From the NCBI RefSeq assembly GCF_020559915.1, contig NZ_JAJCLZ010000031.1, positions 1-16,612 on the forward strand: 16,612 nucleotides of DNA, written 5' to 3'. The notes beneath the pieces were generated by a model, which did not search any database, was not told the DNA's origin, and was given only the letters and a program-made list of their open reading frames with translations. Below are positions 4,992-12,431 of this stretch, one piece after another (position 1 is the stretch's first letter; the number at the start of each line of letters is the position of its first letter). A program made the position numbers and the translations under genes. Origin of the DNA: Ruminococcus sp. 210702-SL.1.03. Lineage in GTDB: Bacteria > Bacillota > Clostridia > Oscillospirales > Ruminococcaceae.

Positions 4992-6959
4992 GTGGATCTT
5001 TTGACTGTAAAAGACGCGGCAATGCTTAAAGGCTGCAGCGAACAGTATGTACAAAAATTGTGCAAGAGCGGCAAACTCTCTTGCGTGACCGAAATGAATG
5101 AACGTAATCGTCCGAGGTATATGATTCCCGTTTCATCGCTTTCGGCAGAGCTGCAGACAAGATACTACAAGCAGAAAGGCGAAACAAAAGCTGCTGAAAT
5201 ACAGCTAAAACACAGTTTAGAGCCTGTTAAAACCATAGAGGATTTTACCGCCCAGCAGCGTGAGCTGATACAGAAATGGATCACGATACTTTCTGACTGG
5301 CAGCAATGCCGCGAGAATTACGCAGGCCATAAGACCGAAGCGGACAAGCTGTACATTGCTAAATGCAAGCTCGAGCACCCTGATGTAAAGGTGTCAATGG
5401 ACATCATTTATCGCAAATGGGCAGCGTATAAAAAGGGCGAATTGCAAGGACTATGCGAGAATCGCGGCGGAAGCAATCGCGGCAAGAGCCACATAGATCC
5501 TGAGATATGGGAACAGTTTTGCTACCTGTATTTGTCAGAAAATAAGCCTACGGTATCGCGCTGCTATGAGCTTACCAAGACATGGACAGCTATCAATTAC
5601 CCCGACGCGGCGGCAGATTTCGCAAGCGAGCAGTCTTTTAGGCGGCGCATCAAAACTGAGATACCGCAGGCGGTACTCATCTATATGCGTGACGGCGACA
5701 AAGCCATGAAGGACAAATGTCTGCCGTATATCAGCAGAATGTATGACCAACTGCACGCTAACGATGTTTGGATAGCTGATAACCACACATTCGACATCCA
5801 ATCATACGATGAGGACAGCGGCATGATACACCGACTGTATCTTACGGCATTTCTGGACGCCAAAAGCGGCGTACTGGTCGGCTGGAACATATGCGACAGC
5901 CCTAATTCGCAATCAACGATAATCGCGCTTCGGCACGGTATCATGCGATTTGGAATACCCAAGGCGGTGTACTTTGACAACGGTCGTGAATTTCTTACTC
6001 ACGACGTGGGCGGCAAAGGTCATAGGTCACGAAAGACTGATAACGAGGAGCTTGAACCTCCGACCATACTGCAGCGGCTCGGCATAGAAATGCACAACGC
6101 TATCGTTAGAAACGCTAAAGCGAAGCCGATAGAGCGCACATTTTCGACCGTTACCCTGCAGTTTGCGCGAATGTTTGAGGGCTACTGCGGCGGCACTATC
6201 ATGCAGCGACCGGAAAGTTTGAAACGCCGTATCAAGGACGGCAAGCTCCCTTGCGATTTTGAAGTACGGGAACTGTTGGAAGACTGGATAGACGGCGACT
6301 ACAATGTACAGCAGTACGGCGGCTCTGAGTCATCATTTAAAGGCATGAGCCGTATAGAGGTCTGGAACAAGGACATAAAGCGCGTCGGCGTAAGAAAAGC
6401 TGCCGAAGCAGATCTTAACCTCATGCTCATGCGCTCGACTAGGGTACAAAAAGTCAAGAGAAACGGCGTATTTATCAGCATAGCGGGCGAAAAAGTGTGG
6501 TTCTACGACCCAGAAGATACTTACAGACATCTCGGCGAAGAGGTATATGTGCGCTATGATCCCGCCGACCTGCGGCAAGTACGAGTATACAGCAGCGAGG
6601 ACAAGTATCTATGGACATGGCGCAGCGCGAACGAGCTGCTTGTAGACTATATCACAGAAACCAAAGAAGAAATATCTGACGCAATGGCTGTACAGCGCCG
6701 CACACAGCGGTTTATCAAAGCGGAAGCTAAAGAGATCACTGAGGGTCTTAACAGCGATCGCAGGATAGACCTAGCCGCGGCAGCTGCGCTCAAAGCGGCT
6801 GACGGCAAATCAGCATTTAAGATCATCATGCCTACTAACGTTATCGTAGTACGCGCGGACGAAGAAAATGAAGAGATATGCCAAAAAGCAGCCGGCGACA
6901 GCGTAGTCATTGATCTGGCGAAGATGAACCGAAATATTGAGAAGAGAAAAGAGGAGTGA
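4992..6959 (+). CDS. Mu-type DDE transposase A
   Basis: 655 aa (Mu A is 663) from GTG 4992, seven bases after GGAGG; the upstream TTG at 4965 has no such site. Residues 1-55 form a winged-helix-like DNA-binding domain (LTVKDAAMLKGCSEQYVQKL). The catalytic RNase H-like core has Asp263 (WIADNHTFD), Asp329 (VYFDNGREF) and Glu381 (KAKPIERTF). This spacing is close to Mu A D269/D336/E392. The remainder (about 480-600) is the beta-barrel and C-terminal region that contacts protein B. It cuts and joins phage ends to target DNA for integration and replicative transposition. The stop overlaps the ribosome site of gene B. Confidence 0.96.
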   Translation: MDLLTVKDAAMLKGCSEQYVQKLCKSGKLSCVTEMNERNRPRYMIPVSSLSAELQTRYYKQKGETKAAEIQLKHSLEPVKTIEDFTAQQRELIQKWITILSDWQQCRENYAGHKTEADKLYIAKCKLEHPDVKVSMDIIYRKWAAYKKGELQGLCENRGGSNRGKSHIDPEIWEQFCYLYLSENKPTVSRCYELTKTWTAINYPDAAADFASEQSFRRRIKTEIPQAVLIYMRDGDKAMKDKCLPYISRMYDQLHANDVWIADNHTFDIQSYDEDSGMIHRLYLTAFLDAKSGVLVGWNICDSPNSQSTIIALRHGIMRFGIPKAVYFDNGREFLTHDVGGKGHRSRKTDNEELEPPTILQRLGIEMHNAIVRNAKAKPIERTFSTVTLQFARMFEGYCGGTIMQRPESLKRRIKDGKLPCDFEVRELLEDWIDGDYNVQQYGGSESSFKGMSRIEVWNKDIKRVGVRKAAEADLNLMLMRSTRVQKVKRNGVFISIAGEKVWFYDPEDTYRHLGEEVYVRYDPADLRQVRVYSSEDKYLWTWRSANELLVDYITETKEEISDAMAVQRRTQRFIKAEAKEITEGLNSDRRIDLAAAAALKAADGKSAFKIIMPTNVIVVRADEENEEICQKAAGDSVVIDLAKMNRNIEKRKEE

Positions 6960-6961
6960 TC

Positions 6962-7882
6962 ATGTTTGAATTTACAGAGCGCCAGCAGTGGGCACTGGAC
7001 AAATTTCGCGAGCTCAGCGCAGAGCTGGGCAGCGGAAACAAAGCAGGAGAACAGGTAGGCGTATCCAACGCCACGATGTCAGCTATACGCTCCGGCACAT
7101 ACCGCGGCAACGTGGACAATCAGCTGGCAAAGCTCATCGCGTATTTTGAAACTAAGGAGGAAGCGGCAGGAACGTATGACCCTACCGAATATGTAGACAC
7201 ATCGGTATCGTCCAGCGTGTACGATACTATCCGCAACTGTCAGCTCAAGGGCGGACTTGCGATCGCCTGCGGAGATGCAGGCATAGGCAAAACACAGGCG
7301 GCAAAGCAGTTTGCCAAGGAGCACGCCAGCAGCTGCATATACATAAGCGTAAATCCGTGTATCAAATCGCCAAAGTCGGTGCTCAAGCTGTTGGGCAGCA
7401 GATTTAACATATCTACATCAAGCCTCGACGAGCTTTGGCTAGCAGTCGCTAACAAGCTCTCTGACGGTATGGTGCTCATTATCGACGAAGCTCAGCACCT
7501 CGGCATCAGGACGATAGAAACTCTCAGGAGTTTTTCCGACTATTTTGACGGCAAGGGACAGACGCTGGGAATATGTTTTGTCGGCAATCCTGAGACCGTA
7601 TCGCGGCTGGGCGGCAGGCAGAAAGCAGAGTTTGCGCAGATACGCAACCGCACCAAGCAGACAAAGATATTTACCTCATCGCAGATAAGCAGCAAGGATA
7701 TACGCCTGCTGTTTCCCGCCATCGAAGAAAAGTCGGCGGAAGCCGAATTTCTGCTGAAAATAGCACACAGCTCACAGGCGGTGCGCGGAGCTGTCAACCT
7801 GTACTCCAACGCATATGACAATGGCAATACCACATACAAGGGACTTGTCGCGATGGCAAAATTCATGGAACTGGAGGTGTGA
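6962..7882 (+). CDS. Mu B-like AAA+ target-selection ATPase
   Basis: 306 aa (Mu B is 312). ATG 6962 lies five bases after GAGGAG. Residues 1-60 are a helix-turn-helix (KAGEQVGVSNATMSAIRSGT). Walker A is GDAGIGKT (104-111) and Walker B is MVLIIDEAQ with Asp175-Glu176. An arginine-rich sensor region follows. The protein polymerises on target DNA with ATP, delivers targets to transposase A and protects the element's own DNA from self-insertion. It sits two bases after the A gene, as in Mu. Confidence 0.95.
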   Translation: MFEFTERQQWALDKFRELSAELGSGNKAGEQVGVSNATMSAIRSGTYRGNVDNQLAKLIAYFETKEEAAGTYDPTEYVDTSVSSSVYDTIRNCQLKGGLAIACGDAGIGKTQAAKQFAKEHASSCIYISVNPCIKSPKSVLKLLGSRFNISTSSLDELWLAVANKLSDGMVLIIDEAQHLGIRTIETLRSFSDYFDGKGQTLGICFVGNPETVSRLGGRQKAEFAQIRNRTKQTKIFTSSQISSKDIRLLFPAIEEKSAEAEFLLKIAHSSQAVRGAVNLYSNAYDNGNTTYKGLVAMAKFMELEV

Positions 7883-7885
7883 CAG

Positions 7886-8080
7886 ATGAAACATGGCAAA
7901 AATCCGACCAAAGCGCAGAAGCGGATAATGACATACTACCGACTATGCTATCAGGACTGGCTCGTCACGAAGTGTACCGACAAGGAGCTGCACATAGTGC
8001 ACCGTTACACGGATACGCAAAGGGTGCTGCGAAAAGTCAGCTTTGAACACGATACTCGCTCCGCAGAAAGGAGCGTTTAA
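7886..8080 (+). CDS. DUF6906-like small phage protein
   Basis: 64 aa. GGAGGTG lies a few bases before ATG 7886, only three bases after gene B ends. The pattern MKHGKNPT..QK..., QDWLV and ELHIVHRYTDTQRVLRKV matches my memory of the DUF6906 family of Bacillota phages, whose function is unknown. Basic, with a short beta-hairpin core. Confidence 0.75.
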   Translation: MKHGKNPTKAQKRIMTYYRLCYQDWLVTKCTDKELHIVHRYTDTQRVLRKVSFEHDTRSAERSV

Positions 8081-8081
8081 G

Positions 8082-8261
8082 ATGCCAAAGATACATCTTT
8101 GCAACATTTTTGATTGCGAGCGTGTGCGCCGCAATCAGTGCTGCAACTACTGCAATTACCGTATGATATGCAAAAATCGCTGCCTTAATAAGCACGACCT
8201 TTGCGGGCAGATGATATTTGCTGAAAATCGAAAGGAGCTTGAACATGAACACAGAAAGTAA
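8082..8261 (+). CDS. Cysteine-rich small protein, probable zinc binder
   Basis: 59 aa from ATG 8082, nine bases after AAAGGAG; the in-frame ATG at 8043 lies inside the previous gene with no site. Eight cysteines (C7, C12, C20, C21, C24, C30, C34, C41) within 35 residues suggest one or two metal sites. The C-terminus overlaps the next gene by 17 bases. No family recognised; a DNA- or protein-binding zinc module is a reasonable guess. Confidence 0.7.
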   Translation: MPKIHLCNIFDCERVRRNQCCNYCNYRMICKNRCLNKHDLCGQMIFAENRKELEHEHRK

Positions 8262-8502
8262 GCACAAAAGGCTGTCGAAAGCAGCAAGTTTGACCATACC
8301 GAAGGACATGAGGCTTGCCGCAGGCATACTGCCCGGTACGGCGGTAGATCTTACTGAGGTAAACGACGGTATACTTATCTCGAAGCACGTCCCCATATGC
8401 CGCTTCTGCGGCAGCCCCGAAAAAGTTGTAGAGTATCGCGGCGAGGAGATATGCGCCAAATGTGCCGCAAAAATATGCAAGGAGGCGACCGGAAATGCTT
8501 GA
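8245..8502 (+). CDS. AbrB-type DNA-binding domain fused to a zinc ribbon
   Basis: 85 aa from ATG 8245, seven bases after AAAGGAG. Residues 10-50 have the SpoVT/AbrB swapped-hairpin pattern (SLTIPKDMRLAAGILPGTAV, then GILISKH). Residues 53-80 carry a CxxC...CxxC zinc ribbon (CRFCGSPEKVV and ICAKCAAKIC). AbrB domains dimerise and bind DNA as transition-state or antitoxin-type regulators. This is probably an early-region transcription regulator; targets unknown. It overlaps both neighbours slightly, so it is co-expressed. Confidence 0.8.
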   Translation: MNTESKHKRLSKAASLTIPKDMRLAAGILPGTAVDLTEVNDGILISKHVPICRFCGSPEKVVEYRGEEICAKCAAKICKEATGNA

Positions 8503-9148
8503 ACGCGCTGATGAGAAGATACGCCGCTATAAGGCGATAAAGCAAAAGATAGCCGAGCTCAAAGCAGAAGTTGACGGCATAGAAGCAGAGTTCCTCAAGG
8601 CTATGGAAAGCGACCTCGAGGACACGAAATACAAATCGGTATCATATTCTGACGGCGAGGGAAACAAGGTAACGGCGACCGAAGCTGAAAGCTTGAAAGT
8701 CATCTATCCGTCTTTCCTGAAAAACATTTTCGGGGCGGCGTACAAAGACGTAGTTACAGAAGAGGTAAGCTACAAGGTTTCGGCAGGAGCTGCGCGTATG
8801 CTTATCGCGCTGTATAATCGTGAGTATGTCAGCGGCGGAACGGTAGATCAGCTTGTCAAAACGCTGGGACTTGACGAGCGTACAGAAAAGGCACTTGTCA
8901 AAAAACTCAAAGGCAAGAAGTTTGACACTGACGTTAAAAATCTCAGGAAATTCGGCGGACTTGATGAAGAAACCGCTAAGGAAAACGCATATCTTGTATC
9001 AGAAATATGCGTATGGGAAGATTTCATGCGGCTCATGGAGATAAATCAGCGTACATCGGAAAGCGACATTGCCGAAGCGCTCAAATGGATAGACGGAGCT
9101 ATCACCGTAGATCAGACAGCCAAGATAAAGATAGACATCGCAAACTAA
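8495..9148 (+). CDS. Coiled-coil early protein, unknown (Mu gam position)
   Basis: 217 aa from ATG 8495, following AAGGAGG inside the end of the preceding gene. Residues 1-40 are a charged coiled coil (KIRRYKAIKQKIAELKAEVD). The centre (about 45-100) is strand-rich; the C-terminal half is helical, with repeated RTEKALVKKLKG-like segments. Mu encodes the end-binding nuclease inhibitor Gam in this part of its early region, and Gam also starts with a coiled coil. I see no clear Gam signature, so this stays a positional suggestion. Confidence 0.7.
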   Translation: MLERADEKIRRYKAIKQKIAELKAEVDGIEAEFLKAMESDLEDTKYKSVSYSDGEGNKVTATEAESLKVIYPSFLKNIFGAAYKDVVTEEVSYKVSAGAARMLIALYNREYVSGGTVDQLVKTLGLDERTEKALVKKLKGKKFDTDVKNLRKFGGLDEETAKENAYLVSEICVWEDFMRLMEINQRTSESDIAEALKWIDGAITVDQTAKIKIDIAN

Positions 9149-9161
9149 AGGAGGAGGGGCT

Positions 9162-9683
9162 ATGGCGACCAAAGAACAGATAAGACGTATATACGGCATG
9201 GCGGCGGCATTGGGTATAAAAGGCAGCGGAAAAGATGACCTGCTGCATGAAATGGTATATGGGCTTACGGGCAAGACATCCATCAAAGAGCTTACTGATA
9301 AAGACGTACAGTCTGTGATGGGCGAGCTCGTGCACCGCATGAGGTTTGCCGAAGCTCCTATAAAGTCTAAAAAGCCCAAGAAGCAGGAAGCTGATAACGA
9401 AGAGATCGGCAACTACGGGATGGCGACCAAAGAACAGCAGCGGCTTTGCTGGCGCTACTGCTATCGACTGAAAGAGCTTGACACTAAGCCTCAGCCGACA
9501 GATGTAGGCGACAGAATGGTAGGCGCTATCAAAAAGGTCTGCAATACTAACATAGTAAGCAAAGAAGAACCGTTCCGCTGCGTGACGCAGGAAGACGCGG
9601 CAAAGCTCATAGAACAGCTCAAACGTTATGTCAACACCGCAGAGCGGCGGGCTAAAAGGAGTGGTAAGCTTGTCGGAAGTTAA
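9162..9683 (+). CDS. GemA/Mu gp16-like protein (DUF1018)
   Basis: 173 aa with AAGGAGGAGG before ATG 9162. The N-terminal half has the DUF1018 layout (EQIRRIYGMAAALGIKG, LLHEMVYGLTGKTSIKEL). A basic linker (KSKKPKKQ) leads to a second half beginning again with MATKEQ and ending in a helix (AAKLIEQLKRYVNTAERRAK). In Mu, GemA modulates host genes and DNA supercoiling, and its gene precedes mor, as here. The MATKEQ coding sequence is an exact 18-base repeat (9162-9179 and 9420-9437), pointing to internal duplication of the N-terminal motif. Confidence 0.8.
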   Translation: MATKEQIRRIYGMAAALGIKGSGKDDLLHEMVYGLTGKTSIKELTDKDVQSVMGELVHRMRFAEAPIKSKKPKKQEADNEEIGNYGMATKEQQRLCWRYCYRLKELDTKPQPTDVGDRMVGAIKKVCNTNIVSKEEPFRCVTQEDAAKLIEQLKRYVNTAERRAKRSGKLVGS

Positions 9684-10005
9684 GATAAAATATGAGGAAC
9701 TCAGCGACGAGCAGAAAAACCTTGTTGACTGCATAGGTGCAGAGGCGTTTATAAAGCTGGTCACCTGCTACGGCGGCACTACGCTGTATGTGCCAAAAGC
9801 CGACAGCCTTGCGCGAAGCAAACGTGACGAAGCGATACGGGCGGAGTTTGACGGATACAATTACCGTGAACTTTGCCGCAAATATAAGCTCAGCGAGCGC
9901 ACTATACGGTCAATTACCGCAGAGAAAAATAATCGGCTGCGAAATGCACCGCTTGCTGGACAGATAACCATAGAGGGACTTGAAGACCTAAAAACTGATT
10001 GCTGA
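9670..10005 (+). CDS. Mor-family transcription activator
   Basis: 111 aa from TTG 9670, eight bases after AGGAG; upstream Met codons lie inside GemA. The N-terminal dimerisation part has the family signature YGGTTLYVPK (34-43). The C-terminal half is a helix-turn-helix (YRELCRKYKLSERTIRSITA). Mor (and its relative C) activate Mu middle and late promoters that lack a good -35 box. The gene closes the early operon exactly as in Mu, overlaps GemA by 14 bases and is followed by a strong inverted repeat. Only one Mor/C-type gene is visible. Confidence 0.92.
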   Translation: MSEVKIKYEELSDEQKNLVDCIGAEAFIKLVTCYGGTTLYVPKADSLARSKRDEAIRAEFDGYNYRELCRKYKLSERTIRSITAEKNNRLRNAPLAGQITIEGLEDLKTDC

Positions 10006-10039
10006 AAAAAAGTGAAATGCTTCGGGTGTACAGAACCGT

Positions 10040-10085
10040 AAAAGAATGGTATCATTGGTATAACAACTGATGATACCATTCTTTT
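10040..10085 (+). terminator. Early-operon terminator, possibly overlapping a Mor-dependent promoter
   Basis: AAAAGAATGGTATCAT (10040-10055) and ATGATACCATTCTTTT (10070-10085) form a perfect 16-bp inverted repeat with a 14-base loop, 35 bases after the mor stop. The arms end in A- and T-runs, so it can act as an intrinsic terminator. The loop contains TATAAC (10059-10064), a fair -10 box with no -35 match upstream, which is the form of a Mor-activated middle promoter. Both readings fit the position. Confidence 0.65.
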
Positions 10086-10103
10086 ATGATAGGGGGCAAG
10101 ATC

Positions 10104-10340
10104 ATGAACAGTCAGGAGATCATTACGATAGTATTGCAAATAATACTTACAGGCGGTATCGGCACGATCGCATACTTTCTAAAGCGCACAATAGACCGCA
10201 TAGACAAGTGCGAATCGGACATCGCTAAGATAAAGGAAGACTACATAACCAAAGAGGACTTTTTTCGAGAGCAGGGAAAAACTGACCGAAAACTGGATCG
10301 AATGATGGATATACTGCTGGAGATAAAGGGAGGAAAATAA
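10104..10340 (+). CDS. Membrane-anchored coiled-coil protein (Mu gp25/DUF2730-like)
   Basis: 78 aa from ATG 10104, seven bases after AGGGGG; ATG 10086 lies in the terminator stem. One N-terminal membrane helix (IITIVLQIILTGGIGTIAYF) is followed by a coiled coil (RTIDRIDKCESDIAKIKEDY) and a C-terminal helix (RKLDRMMDILLEI). The TM-plus-TKEDF layout and the order with the next two genes match the Mu gp25-26-27 block. A small holin or lysis role is the main alternative. Confidence 0.7.
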   Translation: MNSQEIITIVLQIILTGGIGTIAYFLKRTIDRIDKCESDIAKIKEDYITKEDFFREQGKTDRKLDRMMDILLEIKGGK

Positions 10341-10341
10341 C

Positions 10342-10668
10342 GTGGATATGGAAAAGCAGATGCAGCTTATAAAGGCTGGAAACTTTAAGGAAAACAACGG
10401 GTCTGTCATGCGCACTATCAATATGCTGCGCCACAAGTATCATAAGCTCAAAAGCGTTAAGTATGCGCTGCCTGATATTTCTGAGGGCGAGGTGCTCGAC
10501 AGCGTGAACTATCTGCACGAAGCCGGATATATACACCTGCGCAGCATACTCACCAAAGAGCCTGCCGCGCTTAGTGACTGCGAGTTTGACGAACTGGAAG
10601 CCAAGCTGACGGCTAAGGGTATAAGCCTGCTGGCAGGCGGCATATCTGACCCCTGTATCGTTGTGTAA
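10342..10668 (+). CDS. Mu gp26-position winged-helix-like protein
   Basis: 108 aa from GTG 10342, eight bases after GGGAGG. The pattern (LDSVNYLHEAGYIHLRSI, LTAKGISLLAGG, ending SDPCIVV) recalls the small phage family labelled VpaChn25_0724, which neighbours DUF2730 and DUF3486 genes in Mu-like phages. That family name is from memory and moderate in certainty. The fold looks like a winged helix. It directly follows the gp25-like gene and precedes the gp27-like gene by 12 bases. Confidence 0.7.
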   Translation: MDMEKQMQLIKAGNFKENNGSVMRTINMLRHKYHKLKSVKYALPDISEGEVLDSVNYLHEAGYIHLRSILTKEPAALSDCEFDELEAKLTAKGISLLAGGISDPCIVV

Positions 10669-10680
10669 GGGGGCGAGCTT

Positions 10681-11229
10681 ATGAGCCGCAGGAAACACAG
10701 CAAGATAGATAAGCTGCCGCCCGACATAAAAGATACCGTAGAGGATATGATACGCAGCGACTTCACTTACTCTGAGATCGCCGATTATATCATGGTACAG
10801 ACAGACGTGCCAATATCGACAGCATCTATCTGCCGCCACGCGCGCAGCCTTAACGAATCCATCGAAACGCTTCGCATGGCGCAGGAAAATTTTCGCTGCA
10901 TAATGGACGAGGTCAATCGCTATCCCGATATGGATACCGGTGATGGCATCATACGGCTGCTGTCGCACTATGTGCTCGAATCAATACACAACACGCCGGA
11001 AGAACAGTGGAAGTCGATAAAGCCCGAAGAGCTTATCAAGCAGGCGACATCGCTAGTCAAGGCGGCAAGCTACAAGAAAAATATCGACATCAAGAATGAG
11101 GATATACTCTCAGCGGGCTTTGAGCAGGTCAAGGGCATGGTCTTTGAAGCGATGGCTAAAGAACGCCCCGACTTGTATAAGGACGTTGCTAAGTTCTTAG
11201 ACGAGAAAAGGAGTGAAGCTGCCAAATGA
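10681..11229 (+). CDS. Mu gp27-like protein (DUF3486), putative small terminase
   Basis: 182 aa with GGGGG eight bases before the ATG. The N-terminus (SKIDKLPPDIKDTVEDMIRS, SEIADYIMV, ISTASICRHARSL) is the DUF3486 helix-turn-helix typical of Mu gp27. The C-terminal half is helical. The family is thought to be the small terminase subunit, which recognises phage DNA for packaging. The stop overlaps the next start as ATGA, so translation is coupled. Odd point: another small-terminase-like gene follows at 11967. Confidence 0.85.
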   Translation: MSRRKHSKIDKLPPDIKDTVEDMIRSDFTYSEIADYIMVQTDVPISTASICRHARSLNESIETLRMAQENFRCIMDEVNRYPDMDTGDGIIRLLSHYVLESIHNTPEEQWKSIKPEELIKQATSLVKAASYKKNIDIKNEDILSAGFEQVKGMVFEAMAKERPDLYKDVAKFLDEKRSEAAK

Positions 11230-11705
11230 TATATGTCGTACACGTCACAAGCGGCATGGAGTACGAGACCGTGCAGGCACTTGTGATGCAGGGGATAAAA
11301 GCATATGCGCCGAAGCACCATCTGCTTGAGCGCAGGCGAGGAGAATGGACTACGGTATCCCGCTATCTTTTTCCGGGATATGTTTTCGCAGATCTGCCGC
11401 AGCTTACCGACGAAGTCTACTACAAGGTACGCAATACAGACGGCGTTATACGTTTTCTCGGCAGCCCATCGCCCGTGCCGCTCTCATATTCGGAACAGCG
11501 CAGAATGCAGTGGATATTCGACGCAGGCGTGCTCGGCGTAAGCAAGGGTCATGTGCATGACGGTAAGATCGTCATAACATCGGGTCTGCTGCTGGGCAGA
11601 GAAAACGATATAATCAGTTTCAGCAAGCGTCAGAAGCGCTGCAAGCTCTGCTGCGTTATAAACGGACGAAAGCATTATTTCAGCCTTTCTGCTGAGCTGG
11701 ATTAA
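11226..11705 (+). CDS. LoaP-like NusG paralogue (processive antiterminator)
   Basis: 159 aa. Residues 1-100 form a NusG N-terminal domain: MIYVVHVTSGMEYETVQAL, then the hallmark RYLFPGYVFADL (46-57) and VRNTDGVIRFLG. The C-terminal 50 residues are KOW-like (GKIVITSGLLLGRENDII, then CVINGRKHYFSL). NusG paralogues of the LoaP group in Bacillota bind RNA polymerase and a leader RNA hairpin and allow it to pass terminators. The gene starts inside the gp27-like stop, is the last of its operon, and is followed by a leader with a hairpin and an intrinsic terminator in front of the head genes. Antitermination of late genes is inference from this context. A transcription-translation coupling role is the alternative. 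Confidence 0.87.
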   Translation: MIYVVHVTSGMEYETVQALVMQGIKAYAPKHHLLERRRGEWTTVSRYLFPGYVFADLPQLTDEVYYKVRNTDGVIRFLGSPSPVPLSYSEQRRMQWIFDAGVLGVSKGHVHDGKIVITSGLLLGRENDIISFSKRQKRCKLCCVINGRKHYFSLSAELD

Positions 11706-11724
11706 CAAATGTCTGACATCTTAT

Positions 11725-11748
11725 CGGCAGGTAGATACGTCCCTGCCG
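11725..11748 (+). promoter_or_regulatory. Leader hairpin, candidate antiterminator recognition RNA
   Basis: CGGCAGG (11725-11731) and CCTGCCG (11742-11748) form a 7-bp stem with a 10-base loop, with no T-run after it. It starts 20 bases after the NusG-paralogue stop and about 170 bases before the terminator. LoaP-type factors need an RNA hairpin in the leader. This one is well placed, but the role is inferred. Confidence 0.5.
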
Positions 11749-11841
11749 CCGGGAACAGACTGCATACATATTTCCGCGCGACATTTTGCTTTATGAGCCG
11801 AATATCGCGAATGGCGAAGCTATGCCCGCTCAAAACAGCGT

Positions 11842-11870
11842 TTTACACCCTATTTTAATGGCGTTTAAAT
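11842..11870 (+). promoter_or_regulatory. Candidate promoter before the head-gene terminator
   Basis: TTTACA (11842-11847), 17 bases, TTAAAT (11865-11870): 5/6 and 4/6 matches to consensus. It lies in a stretch with several YGTTTTA motifs like those near the left end (TCAAAACAGC at about 11830-11839, GCGTTTTA at 11839-11846, TCGTTTTAAAG at 11870-11880). A transcript from here would meet the terminator at 11915 almost at once and would not carry the hairpin at 11725. Weak evidence. Confidence 0.35.
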
Positions 11871-11914
11871 CGTTTTAAAGCGTGCGGCGGTGAAATTACC
11901 CTATGAACTATTGC

Positions 11915-11939
11915 AAGGCGCTCACAGCGCCTTATTTTT
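11915..11939 (+). terminator. Intrinsic terminator upstream of the packaging/head genes
   Basis: AAGGCGCT (11915-11922), loop CAC, AGCGCCTT (11926-11933), then ATTTTT. A textbook terminator on the plus strand, only 12 bases before the ribosome site of the next gene. It should stop the middle transcript ahead of the late genes unless an antiterminator acts. The region 11706-11966 contains no gene. Confidence 0.9.
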
Positions 11940-11966
11940 CGTCCATCGGTAAGGAGGGAATAAAGA

Positions 11967-12431
11967 TTGAATCCGAAAAGAAAACAGGCTATAACGCTGC
12001 TTGACGAAGCTGCGAAAAGTGTGAACGATGTAAAAGTAAAGACCAATGTAAGAAGCCTCGGAGAACTTACCGAGGCTTTTATAAATACTCCCGATAAGGC
12101 TGAACGCAGGAAGATAGCAGCCGACTACAAAAAGCAGCATACCGAACTGCAAAACTTTATCGACGCTAACCCCGAGCTCGTCAATGCAGAAGTGGAACGT
12201 GCCCTGCTCGCCGCAGCACTTGGAGGAGAATACACCGAAGAAGAAGTAAGAGTAGACGCCAGAGGGCGCAGGACGATAAAGCGTAAGGTCAAAAAGGTAG
12301 CTCCTAACCCATCAGCAGCGCTGAGCTATCTGCAAAACAAAGACAAGGAAAACTGGTCGCCTAATCCTAAGGCAGATCCTGAGCTGGAGGATACGTCGGA
12401 GATAGAGGAGGAGCTGTATGGCAAAAAGTAA
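11967..12431 (+). CDS. Small-terminase-like protein (A118/PBSX type, C-terminal part)
   Basis: 154 aa from TTG 11967, eight bases after AAGGAGGG. The C-terminal half has the pattern seen at the end of many Bacillota phage small terminases: LLAAALGGEYTEEEVRVDAR, a basic strand (TIKRKVKKVAPNPSAALSYL), then ENWSPNP. The N-terminal 80 residues are helical, without the usual clear helix-turn-helix, so DNA recognition may lie with the gp27-like protein. Its stop overlaps the large terminase start by 14 bases. A scaffold or adaptor role is an alternative. Confidence 0.65.
   Translation: MNPKRKQAITLLDEAAKSVNDVKVKTNVRSLGELTEAFINTPDKAERRKIAADYKKQHTELQNFIDANPELVNAEVERALLAAALGGEYTEEEVRVDARGRRTIKRKVKKVAPNPSAALSYLQNKDKENWSPNPKADPELEDTSEIEEELYGKK

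Noticed and set aside
9102..9764. 220-residue antisense frame over GemA
   Set aside because: Shadow of the GemA and Mor genes, which have clear family features and ribosome sites.
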